Source of the DNA: Onychostoma macrolepis
Lineage: Eukaryota; Chordata; Actinopteri; Cypriniformes; Cyprinidae
NCBI RefSeq assembly: GCF_012432095.1
Contig: NC_081161.1
Location: forward strand, 19,758,478 to 19,822,477
Reading direction: 5' to 3'
Length of the DNA stretch: 64,000 nt
Shown here: positions 1 through 10,171 of the stretch, one piece after another
Layout: every line of letters starts with the position of its first letter
How positions within the stretch are numbered: the first letter of the stretch is position 1
Notes under the pieces: generated by a model
Told to the model about the DNA's origin: nothing
The model's input: only the letters and a program-made list of their open reading frames with translations
Database searches by the model: none
Program-made: the position numbers and the translations under genes

Positions 1-756
1 AAATCAGTCCAAAACAGTTTCAAACAAATATTTAGATGGATTTTGAAGTTAGAAGACAACAGGGTACTCATATTTTGTCCATAAGCTATTTGTGGGTTAT
101 TGTGATTATTTTATCTGCTATTTGGACTCTCATTCTGACGGCACCCATTTACTTCATAGAATCCATTGGAGAGCAGGTGATGTAATGCTAAATTTCTCCA
201 TATACATTCTGATGAAGAAACAAGGTTCTATATGTTAACATAAGTTAATCGATTAGGGCGTCAAATTGACCCTTATTGTTTTACCTTAATAGTTTTCACA
301 TTTTAGAATTATAGAAATAGTACCAAAGCCAAAACTGCTGTGTTTAGCCTTTTTAAAATCAAATGCATACAGCATCAGCCTGCGCTAACATTTCAAGGCT
401 ATTATTTGAACAAGACAGCATTTAAAAATTATTTGGTTTTCCAACTATTTCATGCAGTATCATGTTCAAATAGTACAGAATGTGAAGAAATGTCAAGTCC
501 TTTCAATTCAGTTTTAAAAAGCACTATACAAATATTGTTTCAATGCAGCTTTACAGAAATCATGCTTTTGACCCTTCAGTGAATAAACCAAAAGCAAGTG
601 TGCGATAGGAAAAAAAAAAAAAAAAAAATGGGGGAGCATATTTAATTAAATGTACAGTATATATATGCCATATTATATATTGTATAGTATCTAGTTCCTC
701 TGTATGTGTAATCTTAGTCATATATTTACTGAATAAATTAAACTATGATATGCAAG
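1..756. other. AT-rich intergenic sequence, no gene seen
   Basis: No coding, RNA or repeat structure could be supported here apart from a poly-A run near 609-628. The short open frames have no recognisable domain. Confidence 0.5.
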
Positions 757-761
757 ACAGC

Positions 762-914
762 AGTGTTGGGCAAGCTACCTGGAAAATGTAGTGAGCTAAG
801 CTAACATTTACTCCTCATTAAATTAAGCTTCACTACACTAAAGCTACAGCCCTGGGAAATGTAGCAAGCTAAGCTACAGCAACATGGCAAAAGTAGTTTA
901 CTAAATCTAAGCTA

Positions 915-917
<3 letters not shown>
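762..917 (+). mobile_element. hAT-like terminal fragment
   Basis: It starts CAGTGTTGGGCAAGCTACC, the kind of CAGTG-type terminus seen in many vertebrate hAT elements. It continues with repeated AAGCTA words (about 795, 824, 840, 870), a common subterminal feature. A possibly matching opposite end, with AGTAGCG and ACTACATTTCTCAGTAG words in reverse sense, lies near 10800-10860. The whole nest between may therefore sit inside one hAT copy, but that is inference. Confidence 0.45.

Positions 918-918
<1 letters not shown>

Positions 919-975
<57 letters not shown>
919..975. repeat. (TA)n microsatellite
   Basis: Uninterrupted TA dinucleotide tract of roughly 57 bases. Confidence 0.95.
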
Positions 976-976
<1 letters not shown>

Positions 977-1549
977 AACCAACATCATACCAAGTCAATG
1001 CTCTCTCAGTGATCAATAAAACTGTCAGTAAAGCAGATAGACAGGCATAATAGAGCCTTTTTCTGTTAGTAAACATTGTGATGTGTTTCTGTGGGCGGAG
1101 CTTAGGTGGAGGCAGAAAGATTCCACTGACCGCTTCACTAACACTGGATATGAAGTTTGTTAGCTTGTTTTTTTTAACAGTTAGTGGAGAAAATCCAATT
1201 TTACCTGCATATGTAAGGTCACTCACTGTGCAGGACCATGATTGTTATTTAAATAAGTTAACTTTAACGGACGAACCCAGATTGGCTGACCCTATGCTCA
1301 TGGATGGACGATATATTATTTGATGATGTATATATCATGTAATGGCCAAATTTTAAAGTATATACTTCCTGTAAATGATGTAAGTTAAGTTTACGGTGAC
1401 ATTACAGTATACCTTTACAATACTTTACATACAGTACATTTAATGTAAAATGACTATCAATCTCAACAATGTATATTACAGATGATTAAGCATATAAATC
1501 GTCAGTTTGTTGTTTTACACACTTGCACACAGGCATTGTTTCATACATG
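976..1549. other. Non-coding AT-rich sequence
   Basis: No gene is supported. Short open frames on both strands show no domain, and the minus-strand one merely reads through the TA repeat. Confidence 0.5.
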
Positions 1550-3206
1550 CACTGTTAGACATTTCAAAGGGTTTTTACAGTAACTTACTGGCCTGTAATT
1601 AAGATTTACAGTAGCAAACTGCATTTGATTTATCAGTATACTACTGTAATTCATTCATTTTAATATAGATTTCATTAGATTTTATAATTTTTATATAGAA
1701 TTCACTTTATTTTTACTCTACATAGGTACTACTGGCATTAAAACAGACACAATAATTACAACATATCAAATTCTTTATTTAAAACATTGCATGTATAACA
1801 CTTAAAAATACAGTCTTCCAATGCTGGAACAGTGCATCTTCACCATTTTTCCTGTCTTAGGACGTTTTGCAGTGCATTATGTTGTGTCCTCTGGATTCAT
1901 CCTCACAAAGAATATTTAGGCAACAGAAACATAATGGGGAAAAAGACAAACAGCCAAAGAATACATAGCCCTCTGCAAAACCCAGGTGCTGCTCCAAAAC
2001 GTGGCCACCATCTTTGCTCACCATCCACTTTGACAGAAATGCCTTCTCTGAAAAACAAGATGTAGAAATAGCACACTTTTAAAAAGCAAACCTCATATAG
2101 AATACACAAATCTCTCAAAACCATAGCTGTTCTCTTACCATGAATTATCAGTCTCAGGGTGGCTGGCCTGCTCATGTCTTTCTTGATGCTTCATTGCAGT
2201 TGCCTTTAAAACACAAATACAAAAAAATGCAGTAAATTTTAAATTCCATTAAAAACTATAACAAACTAATTCTAAAACTATAAAACTAGTTTAACCTAGC
2301 TAACATACGATTTTATTTTCTCAGGCTACTGGCCAACATGAACTACTAACACCTGAACTAAATTTCACATTAGTTAACCTAATGTTAATATAAGATAAGC
2401 GTTGCTCGTTAAAAACAATTTTAATTCGGTAACTTAATTCAACAAGATGACAAAAGTCGTTTGAAACGACAGCGCAGTTTACCATGGTAAAGTTCTGTAA
2501 CCGCCATGTTGACCAGTAAATGTTACTATGGGTTAAACTGGTGTGCAAAAATCTGACACAAACACACAGACAAACGTACACATATTTTTACCTTGCTTAT
2601 TCTCTCCTAAGGTGCATCGGCACACAGCGCAGATGTTCACCGGAGCTCTCCCACTCTCGCGGGTTCATCCCCGGGAAAAACCGGCGGCGCTCCGTGTCTT
2701 CGTCGGACGCGAGTGGCGCGGCGAGGCGAGGCGCGACTCGACAACAGCCAACAATATTGAACCCATTATATATACTATCTACAGTGGATGCGGACAGTAA
2801 ACTGATACCCCGGTATATTTCTGACCTTCAGATGTACTCCAAGCGCTTGCGCTGTTTCTGACACGAAGTACAAACGGATTTTCCAATCATTAGATGTAAC
2901 ACATCCGGTAGTCTGTCCCAAGCTGCTGCGGCGTTGTAGACACGGTGCAGGGCAAATCGTGTCAATCCAAATGTAAGAAATGAGGAAAATAAAACGACCT
3001 CAGTATAATGGCGCCAAAGAGACAGTTACAGTAGTATACAGCAATTTAAAAAAATACAGTAAGTCTCTGTATGTGGGGTCTGACGTCACAGAAAATTCCC
3101 ATGATGCAAAGGGTATTACAGTTATTTACTATAAAGGGAATTTGCAGTATTACACTGGGTGATATACAGTAAATAACTGTGGAAATTACAGAAATGTCTA
3201 ACAGTG
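1550..3206. mobile_element. EnSpm/CACTA-like non-autonomous element, copy 1
   Basis: The ends are inverted repeats CACTGTTAGACATTTC (1550) and GAAATGTCTAACAGTG (to 3206), flanked by TG on each side as a 2-bp target duplication. Subterminal TTACAGTA words recur near both ends, which fits CACTA-type subterminal repeats. A second copy at 19911-22727 has the same ends and is flanked by TA. No transposase is recognisable. The middle carries a CpG-rich patch and a minus-strand spliced cassette, listed separately. Assignment to EnSpm/CACTA rests on the CACTG terminus and short duplication and was not checked against a library. Confidence 0.7.
1755..2760 (-). pseudogene. Spliced gene-like cassette inside CACTA-like copy 1
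   Basis: Read on the minus strand, a CpG-rich start (about 2640-2760) leads to a first exon. That exon ends at 2592 with donor CAAG|GTAAAAA. A 65-nt exon follows at 2139-2203, with acceptor TTTTAAAG|GC and donor CATG|GTAAGA. The last exon starts at 2047 after a good pyrimidine-tract acceptor (TTGTTTTTCAG|AGAAGG). It ends downstream of an AATAAA signal at 1774-1779. One frame of exon 1 contains a C-x2-C-x-C cysteine cluster, but frames are interrupted in this copy. I recognise no protein family. It could be a captured host gene fragment, an accessory element gene or a non-coding RNA. Confidence 0.4.
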
Positions 3207-3774
3207 TGCATAAGAAATCTTTAGACATGTAACATAAACCATAATCCATAACAACAAAAGACAATACTTTATTGAACCTTTTATGATAAGAAGTGTGCGC
3301 TGCAAACGCAAGCATTTTAGGCGATCGTTTCTGTCCAGTCCGCTCATTTTAATCACGTTTAACCACAGCTGTCGTCGTTTTTTTGGCAGCATGTATGCGA
3401 TAAAATTTCAAATTGGAGCCTGTACTACGTCGATTCTGGCACCCAACATCACAACAAGATGATATTTTAAGCTTCTTATGTAGCCGAATCTGCACTGGTT
3501 TTAATTGGCCGCCTTCAGTTTTCCCTTTTTTTTTTGCTTCCAGCTAGCGCTGTGACGTAATTGTGACGTCGGCACAAAAAGGGTCTATAGTTCAGTTTAA
3601 TTGTTTATTCAACAACTGTTCCAAACCAATTTGGCAACAAAAATCAATATCATGTACAGGGCCAGATTTACCTTATATTGTGACATAGGTAACATAAATT
3701 TTTGCTGTCGGCCGGAAACCTCCTATTGATTGTTGGTATTGTGGCTTTATTGTATACAGATACATTTATATAAA
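3207..3774. other. Non-coding sequence between two mobile elements
   Basis: No gene is seen. A 4-kb-wide cluster of mobile DNA begins immediately after it. The stretch around 3480-3600 has a repeat-like look (paired TGACGT words) but no identifiable ends. Confidence 0.4.
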
Positions 3775-4226
3775 TGGTAACACTTCACAATAAGGTTTAC
3801 TAGTGTAGTTAACATGAACTAAGAATGAACAATACTTCTGCAGCATTTATTAATGTTAATTTAAACATTTACTAATGAATTATTACAGTTTTTCTCAGTC
3901 GCTTTGGTGCATTTCTTAGATCAGAAATGAAATTCTCAAAACTACTTGTTCAACCTCCACATCTAGTCACTTGTGTACATGATATATGCAGTTTCTCATT
4001 CTTTTGAACAAGTTGCAATTGCAATTGCAGTTGCTACATTCATGCAATCGATTATGCACATTTGTATGCGGTTTCCTATATTATCAGCTGCTAATGTCAT
4101 GTTGCTTAAAATGTATTATATAGTTCTCTGTGCAATAGTCTTACCCCTCAAAACATCTAGTCATCAGTTCATCGTATACAGGTGCATTTCAATAAATTAG
4201 AATGTCGTGGAAAAGTTCATTTATTT

Positions 4227-4420
4227 AAGTCAAGTTAAGTCGTGACGTATTGTCAAGTATGGTGACCCATACTCGAAATTGTGCTCTGCATTTAACCCAT
4301 CCAAGTGCACACACACAGCAGTGAGTAGTGAACAAATGCACACACACACACACACACACACAGTGAACACACACCCGGAGCAGTGGGCAGCCATTGCTCC
4401 AGCGGCCGGGGAGCATCAAC
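4227..4420. repeat. Dispersed repeat fragment with (CA)n tract
   Basis: This block interrupts the left end of the Tc1 element. It contains ATTTAACCCATCCAAGTGCA followed by CA runs (about 4338-4361) and CCCGGAGCAGTGGGCAGCC. That composition is unlike the surrounding AT-rich DNA. I could not assign it to a named family. Confidence 0.5.
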
Positions 4421-4636
4421 TCAAATTGTGAAACTCGTGTATTAAATAAATTCAGTGAACACAGACTGAAGTAGTTTAAGTCTTTGGTTCTTTTAATTGT
4501 GATGATTTTGGCTCACATTTAACAAAAACTCACCAATTCAACAAATTAGAATACTTCATAAGACCAATAAAAAAACAAAACATTTTTAGTGAATTGTTTG
4601 CCTTCTGGAAAGTATGTTCATTTACTGTAGATGTAC

Positions 4637-5623
4637 TCAATACTTGGTAGGGGCTCCTTTTGCTTTAATTACTGCCTCAATTCGGCGTGGCATGGAGGTG
4701 ATCAGTTTGTGGCACTGCTGAGGTGGTATGGAAGCCCAGGTTTCTTTGACAGTGGCCTTCAGCTCATCTGCATTTTTTGGTCTCTTGTTTCTCATTTTCC
4801 CCTTGACAATAACCCATAGATTCTCTATGGGGTTCAGGTCTGGTGAGTTTGCTGGCCACACCATGGTCATTTAACCAACTTTTGGTGCTTTTGGCAGTGT
4901 GGGCAGGTGCCAAATCCTGCTGGAAAATGAAATCAGCATCTTTAAAAAGCTGGTCAGCAGAAGGAAGCATGAAGTGCTTTAAAATTTCTTGATAAACGGG
5001 TGCAGTGAATTTTTCAAAAAACACAATGGACCAACACCAGCAGATGACATTGCACCCCAAATCATCACAGACTGTGGAAACTTAACACTGGACTTCAAGC
5101 AACTTGGGCTATGAGCTTCTCCACTCTTCCTCCAGACTCTAGGACCTTGGTTTCCAAATGAAATACAAAACTTGCTCTCATCTGAAAAGAGGACTTTGGA
5201 CCACTGGGCAACAGTCCAGTTCTTCTTCTCCTTAGCCCAGGTAAGACGCCTCTGACGTTGTCTGTGGTTCAGGAGTGGCTTAACAAGAGTAATACGACAA
5301 CTGTAGCCAAATTCCTTGACACATCTGTGTGTGGTGGCTCTTGATGTCTTGACCCCAGCCTCAGTCCATTCCTTGTGAAGTTCAACCAAATTCTTGAATC
5401 GATTTTGCTTGACAATCCTCATAAGGCTGCGGTTCTCTCGGTTGGTTGTGCATCTTTTTCTTCCACACTTTTTCCTTCCACTCAACTTTCTGTTAAAATG
5501 CTTGGATACAGCACTCTGTGAACAGCCAGCTTCTTTGGCAATGAATGTTTGTGGCTTACCCTCCTTGTGAAGGGTGTCAATGATTGTCTTCTGGACAACT
5601 GTCAGATCAGCAGTCTTCCCCAT
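4637..5623 (-). pseudogene. Tc1/mariner DD34E transposase, frameshifted
   Basis: An intact copy would cut and paste the element at TA sites. The start chosen is the MGKTADLT methionine at 5623, which matches the start in the second Tc1 copy; an upstream in-frame Met at 5659 is less likely. The N-terminal part has paired helix-turn-helix DNA-binding sequence (QTFIAKEAGCSQSAVSKH), then a basic GRKRC stretch. The catalytic triad is visible as FSDESKF, FQQDLAPAH and PDLNPIENLW. At least two frameshifts break the frame, near 5005-5015 and near 4870, and the C-terminus ends ...KGAPTKY at 4637. The gene cannot make active enzyme as it stands. Confidence 0.92.
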
Positions 5624-5950
5624 GATTGTGTAGCCTAGTGAACCAAACTGAGAGACCATTTTGAATGGGGGTAATTTTAGATGACCTTTCGGATGTATTT
5701 AATTATAGAACACTTTATAATAACATTTATTAACAATGTATTTAATATTTTCTCTACACTTTCTTGTATATTTAGACAAGCACCTGCAATTCTGGCCAAA
5801 TTACAGATACGTTGTGTGTGAATTTGCACATATTGCACAAACGTTTGCAGTTAGTTTTTAATATTACAATGAGGACTTTATGCTTACATTTCTTTTCAGG
5901 AGCACTAGTGCTCCTACTTAAAAAAAATTAAATAAATCTGATCAATGACA

Positions 5951-7573
5951 GGAGGGTCATTCCTGGGATTCGGTAACATTTCAACTTGGAATATACGTGT
6001 TTTTCAACTTCTAAATACCCCACATCATTAGGCACATATCAAACCTCCAAAAAAAATTCATCATATTTTAATATATCATATTCAAAATATAATATTTTCC
6101 TACCTCAGGCATTAAAGACCTTTTATCAATTTGAGTTTTTTTCCAGCTTTTTTTTTTTTTCTCAACCCCATAACGGACAAAATTGGGATTGGTTTAAAAA
6201 GGATTTTACACAGAAATCGTTATATAAACAAACATCTACCTACTGCTCTTGTGTCCCTGATAACAATTTAATGATAACAAATGTAACATTTATCATCATT
6301 TTCACAATTTTATAGGACTGAAGCTAAAAATACACAAATTGTTTGTCTACAGTCTCTTTATTTTTGTAAAAAATATTTTTAAATTAAAATTTTACTAAAA
6401 CCACAATTTTATTGTTTTAGCCCTTCACATGTCAGATGGTAATCAGCAATAAATACTTTTGTTCTTAATTGTCTTCCCAATATTTTTCTAAAAATATTAA
6501 TGTGACAAGGTGTGATGGGGTTGAAGACTGTAACACATTTGAAGGGATACATTGCTTTAAATTTTAATTTTCGGTTTTGTTTCTCTCTCATATTGTCCCC
6601 TTGTTTCTGGGTCAACATATCTGCATGGCCAACACGGTCTTTCTGCTGAAAATGTGGGCACAATTTCTGATGTATGATGCTTGTCCACGTTTAAGTGGAC
6701 ATATTATGTCAAAAATTCGATTTAAAACAAAAATATGAGTTATCATGATTTTGGAGTATATATATTTACTGAAACCATGACTATTTTATATTTTTAATAA
6801 ATGAAGCAAATAACTCAACCCTGTCACAAGTTTACAACCCTGTAACAATGAGAAATACTTATATTTGTGATGGGGTTGAGTGTGACGGGGTTGTGGCCAC
6901 TGCTGCTCATGTAGCATAGGAGAGTAGACCATATATGGCAGCAATAAAATAAACACATTGTATATACTTATGAATTAAAATAAAATGTTGTAAAAGTAAT
7001 AATTTTCCATCTTAATTTTATATGACGGGTTTGAGTTGTTAAACTTGACAGTACCCTCCCTGACCATAACATGCCTCAAAAATATGAATAAAAAGTATGA
7101 TACAACTAACCATTTTCTGCACCACTATTAAAGAGACCTGAATGAAGTCACATATGAGTGGAGACTAAATTATTATGGGCGTAGAATGGTTAGTGTGACG
7201 GGGTTGAGCAGACTGAGAGACATAACTTTACAGTCTGTTTTTTTTTTATCAAATATTTTGCATTTTTTTAGAAAATATTTTTTACAAGAAAGGAGCACAA
7301 GTAAATGCTTACATTGTTGCCAAAAATCACAGACACTGTGCACATTTTGTTATTAATTTTCTAAGTACAAACTCAGGGACATTACAAAATGCTTGGTTCA
7401 AGATAGATATAAGACATTATTTTATGCTAAAAATATAAAAATGCAATAATTATTTTTATTAATTATAATGGGCATCCCAAAGTTTTGTGAAAAGCTTCTA
7501 ACAATTCATTTTGGTGAACCACCACTTTAAAAACTCTAGGGGACTGAAATATTACAGAATCCCAGGAATGATC
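5951..7573. mobile_element. Unassigned TIR element with repeated internal phrase (type 1)
   Basis: The left end GGTCATTCCTGGGATTCGGT (5955) matches the complement of the right end, ATTACAGAATCCCAGGAATG (about 7551-7570), over about 28 bases. Inside, the phrase GTGAYGGGGTTGAG recurs in both orientations at about 6161, 6512, 6814, 6830, 6868, 6882, 7024 and 7195. No coding region is present. Length is about 1.62 kb. The transposase superfamily is unknown to me; see the findings for two elements of the same design. Confidence 0.6.
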
Positions 7574-8100
7574 CAGAAATTAACCTTCCTATTGATATTT
7601 GACTCCTTAAAGTTTTTTTTTTTTTTTTTAAACCTTTGTAATGCCATTTTTCTAACTTTATTAAATGTATGTCATCTTTTGTGCCAAAAAAACTTTATTT
7701 ATAAACTTTTAACTAAACAATAAATTCAATTAAAATAATAAGATATAACAGAAGAATAAGTTTCCAGTCAAATGAAATCAGCATCAACAATTCATCTTTG
7801 CATGGCACAGAAGAGCACAAATGTGGCATTAAGCAATATTTACAGAATTTAAGAAATTTTTGACAAGACTCAGAGGTGGCATTAATGCGTCTCATAATAA
7901 CAATGTTATGAGATTAATGTTTTAAATACCGTATATAAATTTCAATGAATTAAATGACTCAATTTATACTTTAAAAATGAAACAGAAACTGCCAGTAGGT
8001 GGCATCAAGTCACTGTCTTTGTCACTGAATCATTCATTCAATCGATTCGTTCAAACGGCTGATTCATTTAGTTAACGAAGCAAGTGACTCTCTTTATGAA

Positions 8101-8860
8101 TGGGTCATTGAATCAGAATCAGAATCAGAATTAGCTTTATTCGCCAGGTGTGCGCAAACACACGAGGAATTTGTTGTGGTTTTAAGGTGCTCCTGATACA
8201 TACATACATACATAAATACACATGTGACATGAGAACAGAAAAAAACATTTAAATAGTAAGACTTAACAATGGATAATAATCCTAATAATAATAAGTATGA
8301 ATCTGGAACAGTAGATTTATGTACAGATTTGTGCATTATTTACTCTCTATACAGCTGTATAGATAAACATATGTATGTGTATTTACATAATACTTGAGAG
8401 GGAGGCAATAATTAAAGATGGAGAATTAATTACAGAATGAATTACAGAACACAGGTAATGATCCACGTGTTAGCTATTTAAGCTGGAGATGGCATGGGGG
8501 AAAAAACTGTTTTCATGCCTAGATGTTCTAGTGCACAGAGATCTGTAGCGTCTGCCTGAAGGGAGAAGTGCAAACAAGTTGTGTCCGGGGTGAGAGGGGT
8601 CTTTGATGATGTTACCTGCCCGTTTCTTCACTCTGGAGTTGTACAAGTCCTGAAGGCTGGGCAGGTGCACACCAATGATCTTTTCTGCTGTCCTAACAGT
8701 CCGCTGAAGTCTTCTTAAATCTGATTTGCTGGCTGACCCAAACCAGACAGTTATGGAGGAGCACAGCTTAAGACAGGACAAACAAACAAAAAAAGAACAA
8801 GTACCAAGCACCGACAAACCATGGCTGCCATCTGCGGCGCCATCTTGCATCTTGCGCCAA
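8101..8860 (-). mobile_element. L2-type LINE 3' fragment
   Basis: A 5'-truncated non-LTR retrotransposon lies in minus orientation. It has the end of the reverse transcriptase polyprotein (8470-8760) and an AT-rich 3' UTR. The 3' end shows a short TGATTC-type tandem (TCAGAATCAGAATCAGAATT at 8113), as expected for 3' ends of L2-like LINEs. It interrupts a hAT-like repeat. Confidence 0.7.
8470..8775 (-). pseudogene. C-terminal end of LINE reverse transcriptase polyprotein
   Basis: The recognisable part reads SSITVWFGSASKSDLRRLQR at the start. It continues through VRTAEKIIG, LPSLQDLYNSRVKKRA and KDPSHPGHNLFALLPSGRRY to SFFPHAISSLNS and a stop at 8470. This is the characteristic C-terminus of fish L2/CR1-group LINE polyproteins, downstream of the polymerase domain. 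The residues upstream of SSITVW do not belong to the family, so the copy is 5'-truncated and has no polymerase motifs left. It is a dead fragment. Confidence 0.8.
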
Positions 8861-10171
8861 TCATTGACTCATTAGATTTGTTCAAAAGCAAAGATTCATT
8901 CATAAACGAAATAGCGCTGTGCCAAAGACTTGCGCAGAGGCCCAACTGTAACTTTGTTTTTTAAAATAGACAACAGTGTTCCTAAAATGTAAGTCACTTA
9001 ATATTAACTTTTGTATAAAATAAAAAATGTATAAACTGTTGTATAAATTCAATTTCACATTTGCAAACTCTCTATAATCATTAAAAAGCTGTTACCCTCC
9101 GTTTGTCGCTGTCTCACAAACTTCCATTTTAATGAATGAAGCTCTCTACACTGCACACTGAATATATTATTTACATCATCTCTACACTTTGTTTGTTACA
9201 ATGAACGACAACAACTGCAGTCTGCTTTCACGGTCTGTGCTGTGAGGAGCAGGAAGCGCAGCGATAGAGAAGCATTTCTATTGGCTGCAGTCTGCAGTTA
9301 TTAAATGGCAAAAGACAGCATTGCGCAGCGAACCATAAACACAGCGCTACGTTTATATGCAGAACTGGGATCGCTTTTGTAGTCTTTTGAATGGATAAAA
9401 TATAGAAATCACTTTAATTTCCAAATAAACCTAACCAGTTGGAAATGAAACGCTGTCACCCCTCGAAATTCACTCCCCGGACTCCGTCCCCCCGCGTCCC
9501 CCATTTCCAGCCCTGCTGTAAGTCATTAAATGCAAAATGGTTGATCTAGTTGTCGTAAACTGTCAAGCATATTTTATGCACATTTCTATTAGTCTTTTTG
9601 TCATGGATTGTGCAGGTGAATCTTGACTTTCACTAATGAAGAGAATGTGGATCAACCAATGATAAATCAGTTCTCTGAAATTCCTCATACAGTGCTGCAT
9701 ACAAAAACAAAGCTCTGTCTGTGTTTGCCTTTCTAATTTTTTTTTTTTTTTTTTTGTATTTTATTATTTATTATTAATTTATATTAATTTTGTATTTTGC
9801 ATATATGTTCATTGACATACATACTTGAGATATGAACTAAAGATTTTGAATAAGTTACAGGCTTTTGCAGGTAACCCATTGTGTGGTACTGTTTGTACAA
9901 ATTGTTTTGAGAAATGCACATGCTTTGCAAATATTAAGGATGATTCGAGAAATGCACCAAAGTGACTGAGAAAAACTGTAAAATCAAAAGTTGTGTTTGT
10001 TAACATTAGTTAATGCACTGTGAACTAACATGAACTACCAATGGACGACTGTATTTTCATTAACTAATATTAACAAAGATTAATAAATACTGTAATAAAT
10101 GTATAGTTCGTATGCTCATGTTAGGCTACAGTAGCTAACATTAATGTAAAACTTATTGTATAGTGTTACCA

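Larger units (their letters stand above)
4179..5786 (-). mobile_element. Tc1-like transposon copy 1 (degenerate)
   Basis: It begins TA|CAGGTGCATTTCAATAAATT at 4177 and ends with a weaker partner, CAAGCACCTG, at 5786. Near the left end, about 190 bases of a different dispersed repeat with a CA microsatellite (4227-4420) have been inserted. The transposase runs on the minus strand and is broken. Terminal CAGGTGC is shared with the second Tc1 copy at 57495. Confidence 0.85.
7985..9520. mobile_element. hAT-like dispersed repeat, split by an L2 LINE tail
   Basis: Segments near 7990-8100 and 8860-9520 share distinctive words with a repeat at 60667-61880. These include a GCCAGTAGGTG motif, CGATTCGTTCAAACGGC, repeated TTCATTCA and AAAATGTAAGTNACTTAAT. 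The right end, CCCCGGACTCCGTCC...CCAGCCCTGC, resembles the CCCTG-type end of that second copy. No protein remains. Exact ends are not resolved here. Confidence 0.5.
3886..9978. mobile_element. TA-flanked TIR element hosting further insertions
   Basis: The inverted ends are CAGTTTTTCTCAGTCGCTTT (3886) and, in complement, AGTGACTGAGAAAAACTG (to 9978). The similarity continues to about 32 bases, through GGTGCATTTCT. TA lies on each side (3884-3885, 9979-9980). Removing it leaves ...AATTATTAAAATC..., which reads smoothly across the host MITE, so the insertion is clean. Its own sequence is the outer 290 bases on the left, pieces near 5787-5950 and 7574-7985, and 9521-9978. The rest is Tc1, an unassigned TIR element and a hAT-like repeat. 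TA duplication suggests the Tc1/mariner superfamily, but no transposase of its own remains. Confidence 0.75.
3776..10170. mobile_element. hAT-type MITE, split by a 6.1-kb insertion
   Basis: The left end reads GGTAACACTTCACAATAAGG and the right end reads the complement, ending AGTGTTACC. An intact relative at 40787-41044 has the same GGTAACACTT ends and a perfect 8-bp duplication. Here the flanks ATATAAAT and ATACAGAT match at 6 of 8 positions. Only about 110 bases (left) and 190 bases (right) belong to the MITE; everything between 3886 and 9978 is a later insertion. Family assignment rests on terminal similarity and duplication length. Confidence 0.75.
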
